In this document: in pieces, positions 34,418 through 42,873 of the stretch
Layout of the letters: every line of letters begins with the position of its first letter
Position numbering within the stretch: position 1 is the stretch's first letter
Assembly: GCF_013314895.1 (NCBI RefSeq)
Contig: NZ_JABTYE010000002.1
Span: forward strand, 62,001 to 126,000
DNA length: 64,000 nucleotides
Direction: 5' to 3'
Source of the DNA: Cupriavidus gilardii
GTDB taxonomy: Bacteria; Pseudomonadota; Gammaproteobacteria; Burkholderiales; Burkholderiaceae
Position numbers and translations under genes: made by a program
The notes under the pieces: model-generated
Seen by the model: only the letters and a program-made list of their open reading frames with translations
The model's database searches: none
Told to the model about the DNA's origin: nothing

Positions 34418-35460
34418 AGCGCTTCGGACTGCTGGCGGGGCTCGCCGGCCTGATCGCACTGGCGTCGCTGGTGATCCATCAGGGCGTGGGCCAGATCGCC
34501 ACCACGGTGGCGCGCGCCGGCTGGCCGCTGCTGTGGCTGCTGCCGGTGCACGGCGTGGCGATCGCGCTCGACGCGCGCGCCTGGCAGGGGCTGCTGCGCG
34601 CCGCGGCGCCCGCCGCGCATCCCGGCATGCTGTTCCTGTGGTGGGTGGCCAGCGTGCGCGAGGCGGTCAACCGGCTGCTGCCCACGGCCAATGTGGGCGG
34701 CGAGCTGGCCGGCATTCGCCTGGGCCGTCTGCAGGTCGGCGACACCAGCGCGGTCACCGCCAGCGTGGTGGTCGAGGTCATGGTCACGCTGTTCTCGCAG
34801 TACCTGTTCTGCGTGGTGGGCGTGCTGCTGCTGATCGCGGCGATTCCCGGCGGCCATCAGGAGCAGCGCGCCCTGACGATCGGCGGCGGGCTGCTGCTGT
34901 CGCTGCCGCTGCCGGTCGCGTTTGCGCTGGCGTTGCGCCATGGCGCGCTGTTCGCGCGGCTGGAGCGGCTGGCCCGGCGCCTGCTGGGCGAGGAACACCG
35001 GATGGTCGATGCGATCGCCGGCGCCGACCTGGGGGCCGGCCTGGACCAGCGCATCCGCGCGCTGCTCGGACGCCTGCGCACGCCGGTTACCGCAGCGTTC
35101 TGGCAGTTGCTGGGGCTGACGGCGGGCACCGTCGAGACCTGGTTCGCGCTGCGGCTGCTCGGTCATCCGGTCTCGTTCGGCGAGGCGCTGGCGATCGAGT
35201 CGCTGACGATGGCCGCGCGCAATATGGCCTTCTTCGTGCCGGGCGGGCTGGGCGTGCAGGAGGCGGTGGTGATGCTGCTCGGCCAGCTGCTGGGCATCGA
35301 CGCGCAGACCGCGCTGTCGCTGGCGCTGGTGCGCCGCGCGCGCGAGGTGCTCTACGGCGTGCCGGCGCTGCTGTCGTGGCAGTGGTTCGAGGTGCGCCGC
35401 TGGCGCGACCGCCACGGCCAGCCTGCCGCTGCGGGGACGATGCGGAGACCGCAGCGATGA
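34414..35460 (+). CDS. hpnL: hopanoid-cluster membrane protein HpnL
   Basis: 348-residue inner-membrane protein of the lysylphosphatidylglycerol synthase TM-like (LPG_synthase_TM) family found in hopanoid clusters. About eight hydrophobic segments; PTANVGGELAGIRLGRLQVG near 90-110 and FFVPGGLGVQEAVVMLLGQL near 272-291 are family hallmarks. It is proposed to help flip or transport hopanoid intermediates; direct proof is lacking. The ATG overlaps the hpnK stop by 4 nt, and it is the last gene of the ispH-hpnL transcript before the reversed hpnM. Confidence 0.88.
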   Translation: MKRFGLLAGLAGLIALASLVIHQGVGQIATTVARAGWPLLWLLPVHGVAIALDARAWQGLLRAAAPAAHPGMLFLWWVASVREAVNRLLPTANVGGELAGIRLGRLQVGDTSAVTASVVVEVMVTLFSQYLFCVVGVLLLIAAIPGGHQEQRALTIGGGLLLSLPLPVAFALALRHGALFARLERLARRLLGEEHRMVDAIAGADLGAGLDQRIRALLGRLRTPVTAAFWQLLGLTAGTVETWFALRLLGHPVSFGEALAIESLTMAARNMAFFVPGGLGVQEAVVMLLGQLLGIDAQTALSLALVRRAREVLYGVPALLSWQWFEVRRWRDRHGQPAAAGTMRRPQR

Positions 35461-35471
35461 GCGGCCGGCTT

Positions 35472-36113
35472 TCAGCGGCTGCCGGCCTGGCGCGCGTTGT
35501 GGTCGGAGAGGTAGCGGATCAGCCCGTCGATGCCGTCGCGCTCGACGATGTCGGCGAACTGGCGGCGATAGACCTCGATCAGCCACGCGCCCATCATGTT
35601 GATGTCGTAGATTTTCCAGCCGTCGGCACCGCGCCGCAGCCGATAGTCGATCTGGTTTTCGTCGCCCGCGGTGATCACGCGCGTGCGCACCACCACGTCG
35701 TCGGCATTGGCGCCGGACTCGGCCGGCGTATAGCGGAAATCGACGTTCTGTCCGCGCAGCTGCGACAGCGACAGCGCGTAGGTGTGGACCAGCAGCGTGC
35801 GGAACTGCTCGACCAGTTGCTGCTGCTGCACGGGATTGGCCGTGCGCCAGGCGGGGCCCAGCGCCAGCCGCGTGGTGCGCGCGAAATCGGTATAGGGAAG
35901 GAACTGGCGCCGCACCACGGCGACGACCCTGGCCTGATCGCCGGCGCTGGCCGACGGATCGGAGCGGACCGCGGAGATGACCCCTTCCACGGCGGTGCGG
36001 ACCAGCCGGTCGGGCGCGGCGCGCTCGGCGGCGTTCGCATGCAGCGGGCAGATCAGCGCAGGCACGGCGATGGCCAAAGCGGGAATCGGCGAATGGGAAC
36101 GGAAAGGGAACAT
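35472..36113 (-). CDS. hpnM: periplasmic MlaC/Ttg2D-type lipid carrier HpnM
   Basis: 213-residue exported protein of the MlaC (Ttg2D) family, expected to ferry hopanoid or phospholipid across the periplasm. Signal peptide at about 1-30 (PIPALAIAVPALICPLHANA); the mature domain shows RRQFLPYTDFARTTRLALG near 80 and the DGWKIYDINMMGAWLIEVYR stretch near 165-185, both diagnostic. The gene lies on the opposite strand to its functional partners, converging with hpnL (11 bp between stops) and diverging from hpnN (104 bp between starts), so it needs its own promoter in that gap. Confidence 0.88.
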   Translation of the reverse strand: MFPFRSHSPIPALAIAVPALICPLHANAAERAAPDRLVRTAVEGVISAVRSDPSASAGDQARVVAVVRRQFLPYTDFARTTRLALGPAWRTANPVQQQQLVEQFRTLLVHTYALSLSQLRGQNVDFRYTPAESGANADDVVVRTRVITAGDENQIDYRLRRGADGWKIYDINMMGAWLIEVYRRQFADIVERDGIDGLIRYLSDHNARQAGSR

Positions 36114-36217
36114 GGGCAGCGATCCGACGGCATGACGATCAACACGGCGATCCGAGCGAACGAGTATAGCCCCGCGGCGGCGGTCGCTGCAGGGGCGCCC
36201 CCCCACGGGTTCGCGGC

Positions 36218-38839
36218 ATGCTGACCGCGGCGATCACCCGTCTCGTCATGCTGGCGACGACGCGCGCCTGGCTGACGATCGCGCTGGCTGCCGTGGTGTG
36301 TGCCGGCAGCGGCTGGTATGCGGCGCGGCACTTCGCGATCAATACCGATATCGGCCGGCTGCTCGATGTCGATGCGCCGTGGGCCCGTTATGACGCCGCG
36401 CTGAACGAAGCCTTCCCCGACCGAGACCGGCTGATCCTCGCGGTGGTGCGGGCGCCCGTACCCGAACTCGCCGAGGCCGCCGCCGACGCGCTCGCGCAGT
36501 CGCTGCGCAACCAGCCGGCGCACTTCGAGGCGGTACGCCGGCCCGGCGGCGGCGCCTTCTTCGCCCGGCATGGGCTGCTGTTTCTCGATACGCCGACGTT
36601 GGCCAGGGTCACGCGCGATCTGACCGATGCGCGACCCTTGCTGAACGCACTGGCGCGCGATCCAGGCTTGCGCGGGCTGGCCGACACGCTGTCGGTGACG
36701 CTCGGCCTGCCGCTGCAGATGGGACAGGTCACGCTGGCACAGATGGCCCCGCTGCTGGCGCGCAGCGCGATGACGCTGGAGCAGGTGCTGGCGGGCCGGC
36801 CGGCGGCCCTGTCGTGGCGCACGCTGGCCGATCCCACGCCGGCGGCCGGGCCCGCGCTGGCCTTCGTCGCGGTCAGTCCGGTGCTCGATTATGGCGACCT
36901 GCAGGCAGGGGCCGATGCCTCCGCGGCGATCCGCGCCAGCGCGGCGCAGCTGCAACTCGCGCAGCGCTACGGCGCGGACGTGCGGCTGACCGGGCCACAG
37001 GCGCTGGCCGACGAGGAATTTGCCTCGGTGGCCGATGGCGCGGCACTGAACGGCGCGGTGACGGTGCTGGTCGTGATCCTGATCCTGTGGCTGGCGCTGC
37101 GGTCGGCCCGGCTGATCGTCGCCGTGCTGCTGAGCCTGTTCGCCGGCCTGGCCGTCACCGCGGCGCTGGGCCTGGCGATGGTCGGCGCGCTGAACATGAT
37201 CTCGGTCGCCTTCGCCGTGCTGTTCGTCGGCCTCGGCGTCGACTTCGGCATCCAGTTCGGCGTGCGCTACCGGGCCGAGCGGCACGACCGCGACCATATC
37301 GTCACGGCGCTCTGCCATACCGCGCAGGCGCTGGCGGTGCCGCTGTCGCTGGCCGCGGCCGCCACCGCGGCGGCGTTCTTCGCCTTCCTGCCGACCGACT
37401 ATCGCGGCGTGGCCGAGCTCGGCCTGATCGCCGGCGTCGGCATGTTCGTCGCGTTCTTCACCACTGTCACGCTGCTGCCGGCATTGATCCGCGTGCTGCA
37501 GCCGGACGGCGAGACCGTCGCGCCGGGCATCCGCTGGCTGGCGCCCGCCGACGAATTCTTCGAGCGCCATCGCACGGCGGTGCTGTGGGTCACCTGCGCA
37601 ATCATCGTGGCCGCCTCGCCGCTGCTGACGCAGCTGCGCTTCGATTTCGATCCGCTGAACCTGAAAGACCCTGCCTCCGAATCGATGGCGACGCTGCGCG
37701 CGCTGAAGGACGCGCCGCAGGCCGGCACCGAGGATGTCAGCGTGCTGGCGCCCTCGCTCGACGCGGCACGCGCGCTGGCGACGCGGCTGTCGGCGCGGCC
37801 CGAGGTTGCGCGCGTCACCACGCTGGACAGCTTCGTGCCGCCCGATCAGGACGCCAGGCTGCCGTTGATCGCGAACGCAGCGCAAGCGCTGCGGCCTGCG
37901 CTGACCCAGCCGGCCGCGCCCGCGGCCACCGATGCACTGCGCGTGGCCGCGCTGCGCCGGACCGCCACCGAGCTCGACCTGGCGGCGAACGCCCGCTCGG
38001 CGCCGGGCACCACGCCTGCCGCCGGCGTGGCCGAAGCACGGCGGCTGGCGCAGGCGCTGCGCAAGCTGGCCGATGCCGACGCCGCGGCCCGCGATCGCGC
38101 CGAACGGGCCATCGCCCTGCCCTTGCAGCTCGGGCTGGCCGGCCTGACACAGGCACTGCAGGCGAACCGCGTCACCATCGATTCGCTGCCGCGCGAACTG
38201 GTGCGCGACTGGCTGACGCCCGACGGGCGCGCGCTGGTCACGGTCAGCCCGCGGCTGCCGCCGGGCGAGCGCGCCCGCGAGGCGGCGCTCGACGTCTTCG
38301 TGCCTACCGTACTGGCGATCGCGCCGGAGGCAACCGGCGGCCCGATCGCGGTACGGGGCTCCGCGCACACCATCCTGAGCGCGTTCGCCCAGGCGGGCGC
38401 CTGGGCGGTGCTGTCGATCGCCATCCTGCTGTGGCTGACGCTGCGCCGCTTCGGCGACGTGTTGCGCACGCTGGTGCCGCTGCTGGTGTCGGCAGTGCTG
38501 ACACTGGAGCTGTGCGTGGTGTTCGGCATCGCGCTGAACTTTGCCAACGTGATCGCGCTGCCGCTGCTGCTGGGCATTGGCGTCGCCTTCAAGATCTACT
38601 ACGTGATCGCGTGGCGCGAGGGCAAGACCGGTCTGCTGCAGTCCAGCCTGACCCATGCTGTGCTGTTCAGCGCGGCGACCACCGCGACCGCGTTCGGCAG
38701 CCTGTGGCTGTCGAAACATGCCGGCACCGCCAGCATGGGCAAGCTGCTGGCGCTGTCGCTGGTGTGCACGCTGGCCGGCGCGGTGTTTTTCCAGCCTATC
38801 CTGATGGGGCGGCCGCGACAGTCGCGCCGAGACCCATGA
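36218..38839 (+). CDS. hpnN: RND-type hopanoid transporter HpnN
   Basis: 873-residue inner-membrane protein of the RND superfamily/MMPL class. Two clusters of hydrophobic segments (one N-terminal span plus five near 270-420, and one near 465 plus five near 720-870) enclose two large periplasmic loops. GLGVDFGIQFGVRYRAERHD near 340-360 carries the acidic residue typical of proton-coupled RND transporters. HpnN is known to be required for moving hopanoids to the outer membrane in alphaproteobacteria and is also present in Burkholderia clusters. It diverges from hpnM, its likely periplasmic partner, and is followed 120 bp later by an MlaA lipoprotein. Confidence 0.92.
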   Translation: MLTAAITRLVMLATTRAWLTIALAAVVCAGSGWYAARHFAINTDIGRLLDVDAPWARYDAALNEAFPDRDRLILAVVRAPVPELAEAAADALAQSLRNQPAHFEAVRRPGGGAFFARHGLLFLDTPTLARVTRDLTDARPLLNALARDPGLRGLADTLSVTLGLPLQMGQVTLAQMAPLLARSAMTLEQVLAGRPAALSWRTLADPTPAAGPALAFVAVSPVLDYGDLQAGADASAAIRASAAQLQLAQRYGADVRLTGPQALADEEFASVADGAALNGAVTVLVVILILWLALRSARLIVAVLLSLFAGLAVTAALGLAMVGALNMISVAFAVLFVGLGVDFGIQFGVRYRAERHDRDHIVTALCHTAQALAVPLSLAAAATAAAFFAFLPTDYRGVAELGLIAGVGMFVAFFTTVTLLPALIRVLQPDGETVAPGIRWLAPADEFFERHRTAVLWVTCAIIVAASPLLTQLRFDFDPLNLKDPASESMATLRALKDAPQAGTEDVSVLAPSLDAARALATRLSARPEVARVTTLDSFVPPDQDARLPLIANAAQALRPALTQPAAPAATDALRVAALRRTATELDLAANARSAPGTTPAAGVAEARRLAQALRKLADADAAARDRAERAIALPLQLGLAGLTQALQANRVTIDSLPRELVRDWLTPDGRALVTVSPRLPPGERAREAALDVFVPTVLAIAPEATGGPIAVRGSAHTILSAFAQAGAWAVLSIAILLWLTLRRFGDVLRTLVPLLVSAVLTLELCVVFGIALNFANVIALPLLLGIGVAFKIYYVIAWREGKTGLLQSSLTHAVLFSAATTATAFGSLWLSKHAGTASMGKLLALSLVCTLAGAVFFQPILMGRPRQSRRDP

Positions 38840-38959
38840 AGTCTTGCCGAGCCTTGCCCGAGCCTCGCCTGAGCTTTGCCTGGGCCTTGACCCAAGCCGC
38901 AGACGCATCCCGACGCAACAACAACGACGCAACAACAACGACGCCATCACGACGCCAAC

Positions 38960-39811
38960 ATGATCCCGATGCCAGAGCCCTCGCCCCCTTCGCTACCGCT
39001 GCGCCGACTGGTCCCGCTCGCGGTGCTGTGCTGCACAGCCTGCGCGACCGGCCCGAACGCCAATCCGGCGGACCCGCTCGAACCGATGAACCGCGCGATC
39101 TACACCGTCAACGACAAGGTCGATACCTATGTCGCGGTGCCCGTCGCCAAGGGCTATCGCCGCATCACGCCGCAGCCGGTGCGCACCGCGGTGACCAATG
39201 TCTTCAACAATGTGGGGGACGTCGGCAATGCGATCAACAACCTGCTGCAAGGCAAGGGCGTGGCGGCAGCCGAGAGCGCGATGCGCGTGGCGATCAATAC
39301 CGTGCTGGGCCTGGGCGGACTGATCGATATCGCGACGCCCGCGGGGCTGCCCCGCCATCCGCAGGATTTCGGCCTGACGCTGGGCACCTGGGGCATTCCG
39401 TCGGGGCCGTATCTGGTGCTGCCGCTGTTCGGGCCGAGCACCGTGCGCGACGGCGTGGGGCGCGTCGGCGACGCCTACGCCTATCCGGTGAGCTATATGG
39501 ACCCGGCCTGGCGCAACAGCCTGTTCGCGCTGCAGTTCGTCAATACGCGCAGCAATCTGCTGGACGCTACCAGCCTGCTGGAGCAGGCCGCGCTGGACAA
39601 ATACAGCTTCGTGCGCGACGCCTATCTGCAGCAGCGGCGCCAACGGCTGCGCGGCGCCGCGGGCGGCGATCTGCCCGACTATGGCGACGAGGGAGACGAG
39701 GGAGGCGAGGGAGGCGAGGGAGAAGGCGCGGCGGGAGCGCAGCCGCCTTCTCTGCCCACGCCGGAGCCCGCGCCCGCGCCCGCGCCCGCTCCGGCTCCGG
39801 CCTCACGATAA
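38960..39811 (+). CDS. mlaA: MlaA/VacJ family outer-membrane lipoprotein, hopanoid-linked
   Basis: 283 residues. Lipoprotein signal with a cysteine cluster LCCTAC (probable lipidated Cys28), then the MlaA domain: NPADPLEPMNRAIYTVND near 35-52, FGLTLGTWGIPSGPYLVLPL near 137-156 and a GRVGDAYAYPVSYMD stretch. MlaA-type proteins work at the outer membrane with MlaC-like carriers; with HpnM and HpnN next door this one probably serves hopanoid trafficking. Its last 40 residues are low complexity: Gly/Glu/Asp repeats (DEGDEGGEGGEGEG) and Pro-Ala repeats. That tail overlaps the convergent hpnG gene by 133 bp. The start is ATG 38960; a second Met lies at residue 4. The upstream 120 bp carry A/C-rich short repeats. 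Confidence 0.9.
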   Translation: MIPMPEPSPPSLPLRRLVPLAVLCCTACATGPNANPADPLEPMNRAIYTVNDKVDTYVAVPVAKGYRRITPQPVRTAVTNVFNNVGDVGNAINNLLQGKGVAAAESAMRVAINTVLGLGGLIDIATPAGLPRHPQDFGLTLGTWGIPSGPYLVLPLFGPSTVRDGVGRVGDAYAYPVSYMDPAWRNSLFALQFVNTRSNLLDATSLLEQAALDKYSFVRDAYLQQRRQRLRGAAGGDLPDYGDEGDEGGEGGEGEGAAGAQPPSLPTPEPAPAPAPAPAPASR

Positions 39812-40533
39812 TCGCGCGAATCGGCCATCGCGCGCTGCAGCGCTGCCGCCAGCCGGCGCAGACTGCGCCGTGCCGCGGCGGCATCGGCCGCGAGCCGCAC
39901 CAGTTCGCCAAGTTGCGAAGGTTGCTTCAGCAGGCTTGCGCATAGCGCGCGCAGATCGATGCCGCCATCCGGCCCGAACGCGGCCAGCGCCGCTGCAGGC
40001 ACGCGGCGCGCTGCCGGATCGGCAACCGCCCGGCAGACCACGACAGGCAGGCAGGCCGCGCGCGCCGCGGCCGCAATGCGGTGCGATTCCATATCGACGG
40101 CCACGGCGCCTGTCGCCGCATGCAAGGCCCGCTTGTCAGCAATGGCCGCGGCGGGCGCATCGACGCCCGCCACCGTTCCGCCGACCGCCTTGGGCAAGGC
40201 CATGCGAATCGCGTTGGACCAGCGGGCATCGGTGTCGAAGCGCCGATCTCCGGCCGCGACCGCATCGGCCACGATCACGCTGCCCGGCGGCAGCGCGGGG
40301 TCGAGCCCGCCAGCCACACCAAAGCTGATCAGCCCGATGCAGCGGTGCGCCAATCCTTCGCTGTCATGCAAGGCGGCGGTCAGCGCCGCATCGAGGGCTT
40401 CGCCACGCAGGCCGCTCAGCGTGCCTGCACCAGGCCACGCCAGCAGCCGCGCTTCGAACGCCATGCCGGTCACGACGAGCCAGCGCGGCGCGGCCGCATC
40501 GGCGCAGTTCGCGGGCTCGCTCACATGCCCCAT
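39679..40533 (-). CDS. hpnG: nucleoside phosphorylase HpnG, C-terminally extended
   Basis: Releases adenine from adenosylhopane to give phosphoribosylhopane. The phosphorylase fold spans about residues 1-235: LVVTGMAFEARLL near 20, SFGVAGGLDP near 70 and VDMESHRIA near 147, with the catalytic-type Glu. Family members are usually near 230-250 residues; this frame reaches 284 because the stop lies inside the mlaA gene. The extra tail is Ala/Gly then Pro/Ser repeats, the antisense of the mlaA low-complexity end. Its ATG (40533) overlaps the shc stop (40521) by 13 nt, so shc-hpnG is one transcript convergent with hpnN-mlaA. Confidence 0.88.
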   Translation of the reverse strand: MGHVSEPANCADAAAPRWLVVTGMAFEARLLAWPGAGTLSGLRGEALDAALTAALHDSEGLAHRCIGLISFGVAGGLDPALPPGSVIVADAVAAGDRRFDTDARWSNAIRMALPKAVGGTVAGVDAPAAAIADKRALHAATGAVAVDMESHRIAAAARAACLPVVVCRAVADPAARRVPAAALAAFGPDGGIDLRALCASLLKQPSQLGELVRLAADAAAARRSLRRLAAALQRAMADSRDYREAGAGAGAGAGAGSGVGREGGCAPAAPSPSPPSPPSSPSSP

Positions 40534-42614
40534 GGCATGCGGCTCGCACCGCGGGCGGTATTGTCGGCGGGATTGCCGGCATCGCCGAGATTTCGATATC
40601 GCGCCAGCGCCCACAGCGGGAAATACCGCGCATAGCCGTGATAGCGCAGATAGAACACGCGCGGAAAGCCGACCGCGGTGAAATGCGCCTCGTCCCACAG
40701 TCCGTCTGCCCGCTGCTGCCGCAGCAGATAGTCGATGCCGCGCGCGACCGCAGGCAGATCGCGGCAGCCGGCCGCCATCAGGCCCAGCAGCGCCCAGGCG
40801 GTCTGCGACGGCGTGCTCGGCGCGCTCTCGTGGCCGCGGTAATCGAGCCGGTAGCTGCTGCCGTCCTCGCCCCAGCCGCCATCGTCGTTCTGCACCGACA
40901 GCAGCCACTGCGCGGCGCGGCGCACCGGCGCGGCATCGGGCCCGAGCCCGGCCGCCTGCAGCGCGCACAGCGCGCTCCAGGTGCCATACAGATAGTTGGT
41001 ACCCCAGCGGCCGTACCAGCTGCCGTTGCCCTCCTGCTGCGCCAGCAGATAGCGCAGCGCCTGCGCGGCCGCGCGACTGTTCGCCGGCAATTTGCCGAGC
41101 TGCGCCAGCATCGACAGGCAGCGCGCCGACACGTCGGCGGTAGGCGGGTCCAGCAGCGCGCCATGATCGGCGAAGGGGATGCTGTTCAGATAGCGGTGCG
41201 TGTTCTCCGGCTCGAAGGCGCCCCAGCCGCCGTCGCTGCTTTGCATGCCTTCGATCCATTCGCAGGCCCTGCCCAGCGCCGGCTCGACACGGGCGCGCCA
41301 GCGTGAATCGCCGCGCGCCGCACGGTCGAGGGCCATCGCCACCACGGCGGTATCGTCGACGTCGGGATAGTGGGGATTGGCATACTGGAATGCCCAGCCG
41401 CCCGGGCGCAGATGCGGACGGCGCACCGTCCAGTCGCCGCGCACATCCAGCACCTGCAAGGGCAGCAGCCAGTCGAGCGCTTGCCGTGCCGCCGTCAGCG
41501 CGCGTTCGCCGCCGGCCTCGAGCAGTGCGTGGCAGGTCAGCGAGGTGTCCCACACCGGCGAAAAACAGGGCTGGCAGTAGGCCTCATCCCCATGTTCGAC
41601 CAGCAGGCGGTCCAGCGCCGCGCGCGCCTGCGCAACGGCCGGCTCGTCGCGCGGCACGCCCAGCGCGTCGAACATCATCACCGCATTGACCATCGCCGGA
41701 AAGATCGCGCCCAGGCCATCGTCGCCGTTCAGGCGTTCGCGCACGAACTGCTCGGCCCGCTGGATGGCCCGCTGGCGCAGCCGGCGCGGCGACAACGGCT
41801 CGAACACGCGCAGCGCGACATCGACCCCGCGGAACACCGCATACCAGAGCCGGCTCTGGTGCGGCGCCCTGCCCGGCATCCGGGCCGCCTGACTGGGCCC
41901 GCGAAACAGTTCGTCGATACCGACCCGGCGCGGATTGGCCGCGCACGGCCGCAGCGTGTTCAACACCAGCAGCGGCACGATCACCGTCCGCGCCCAGTAC
42001 GAGATCTTCGACAGATGAAACGGAAACCACAGCGGCAGCAGCATGATCTCGACCGGCATCAGCGGCACCGCGCGCCACGGCATCACGCCGTACAGCGCCA
42101 GCAGCGTGCGCGTGAACACATTGCTGGCTTCGGCGCCGCCCAGCGCAAGAATGCGCTCGCGCGCGCGCCGCATCGCCGGCGCATCGATCGGCTCGCCGAT
42201 CATCTTCAGCGCGAAATACGCCTTGACGCTGGCGCTGATGTCCGACGCACCGCCATGGAACAGCGGCCAGCCGCCGTCCTCGTTCTGCCGGCGCAGCAGA
42301 TAGCGCCCGATGCGCGCTTCCAGCGCGGCATCGGGCGGCTCGCCCAGATAGTGGACCAGCAGCACGTATTCGGACGGGATCGTGGTGTCGGCTTCGAGCT
42401 CGAACACCCAGTGGCCGTCGGGCCGTTGCCGCGCGATCAGCGCGTCGACGGCATGCGCGATCGCGGCATCGAGCGCGGCATCGAACCCGGCCTGGTTGTG
42501 ACGCGATGAAGCGGGGGATGACGAAGGGAAGACTGCGGGATCCGGCGGATTCGCGATATCCGCCGCATCGGCGGCTTGCGGCGAACCTCGCAAGGCGATC
42601 TGGATTTCAGCCAC
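40521..42614 (-). CDS. shc: squalene-hopene cyclase
   Basis: Membrane-associated (alpha/alpha) double-barrel enzyme that cyclises squalene to hopene/hopanol, the committed hopanoid step (HpnF). 697 residues. The catalytic DVDDTA motif lies at about residue 418, and several QW repeats are visible (for example QNEDGGWPLF, SSDGGWGAF, GNGSWYGRWG, NDDGGWGED). The N-terminal 40-45 residues are a poorly conserved Ala/Pro/Ser stretch. The start is GTG 42614 with GAGGAG 5 nt upstream; no in-frame ATG is nearby. First gene of shc-hpnG; it diverges from the CoA-transferase gene (259-bp gap). Squalene-forming genes hpnCDE are not in the window. Confidence 0.94.
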   Translation of the reverse strand: MAEIQIALRGSPQAADAADIANPPDPAVFPSSSPASSRHNQAGFDAALDAAIAHAVDALIARQRPDGHWVFELEADTTIPSEYVLLVHYLGEPPDAALEARIGRYLLRRQNEDGGWPLFHGGASDISASVKAYFALKMIGEPIDAPAMRRARERILALGGAEASNVFTRTLLALYGVMPWRAVPLMPVEIMLLPLWFPFHLSKISYWARTVIVPLLVLNTLRPCAANPRRVGIDELFRGPSQAARMPGRAPHQSRLWYAVFRGVDVALRVFEPLSPRRLRQRAIQRAEQFVRERLNGDDGLGAIFPAMVNAVMMFDALGVPRDEPAVAQARAALDRLLVEHGDEAYCQPCFSPVWDTSLTCHALLEAGGERALTAARQALDWLLPLQVLDVRGDWTVRRPHLRPGGWAFQYANPHYPDVDDTAVVAMALDRAARGDSRWRARVEPALGRACEWIEGMQSSDGGWGAFEPENTHRYLNSIPFADHGALLDPPTADVSARCLSMLAQLGKLPANSRAAAQALRYLLAQQEGNGSWYGRWGTNYLYGTWSALCALQAAGLGPDAAPVRRAAQWLLSVQNDDGGWGEDGSSYRLDYRGHESAPSTPSQTAWALLGLMAAGCRDLPAVARGIDYLLRQQRADGLWDEAHFTAVGFPRVFYLRYHGYARYFPLWALARYRNLGDAGNPADNTARGASRMPWGM

Positions 42615-42817
42615 ATCACTCCTCGTCACGCAATGACATCGCGAGGCAGCCGGCGGGGCGGGACCACGGACCGGCGCGCGTGGAATCTCGCGATCGGTGT
42701 TGGGGGTCGGGCGATTATAGCAACAAGGTCCGAAGCCGGCCGGCCGTGCCCGCTCGCCTTGACAGCCCCCTCCCCGCCTTCTATGCTGGCGCGCATTGTT
42801 CCTTTCAAAAGACCGAT

Positions 42818-42834
42818 GTTCTGTTGTATAGAAC
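42818..42834. promoter_or_regulatory. GTTCT-N7-AGAAC palindrome, candidate IclR-type operator
   Basis: Perfect 5-bp arms with a 7-nt spacer, 40-56 bp before the CoA-transferase start. The GTATAGAAC core at 42826-42834 recurs upstream of the iclR gene at 47355-47363. It resembles operators of IclR-type regulators of acid-CoA catabolism; the binding protein is inferred. Confidence 0.5.
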
Positions 42835-42873
42835 CGCAAAACATCGAAACGTCGAAACATCGAACCGACCGCG

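Noticed and set aside
36053-38950. 965-codon open frame on the minus strand
   Set aside because: Antisense of hpnN; Arg/Gln/His-rich with no domain, the usual result of high GC removing stop codons.
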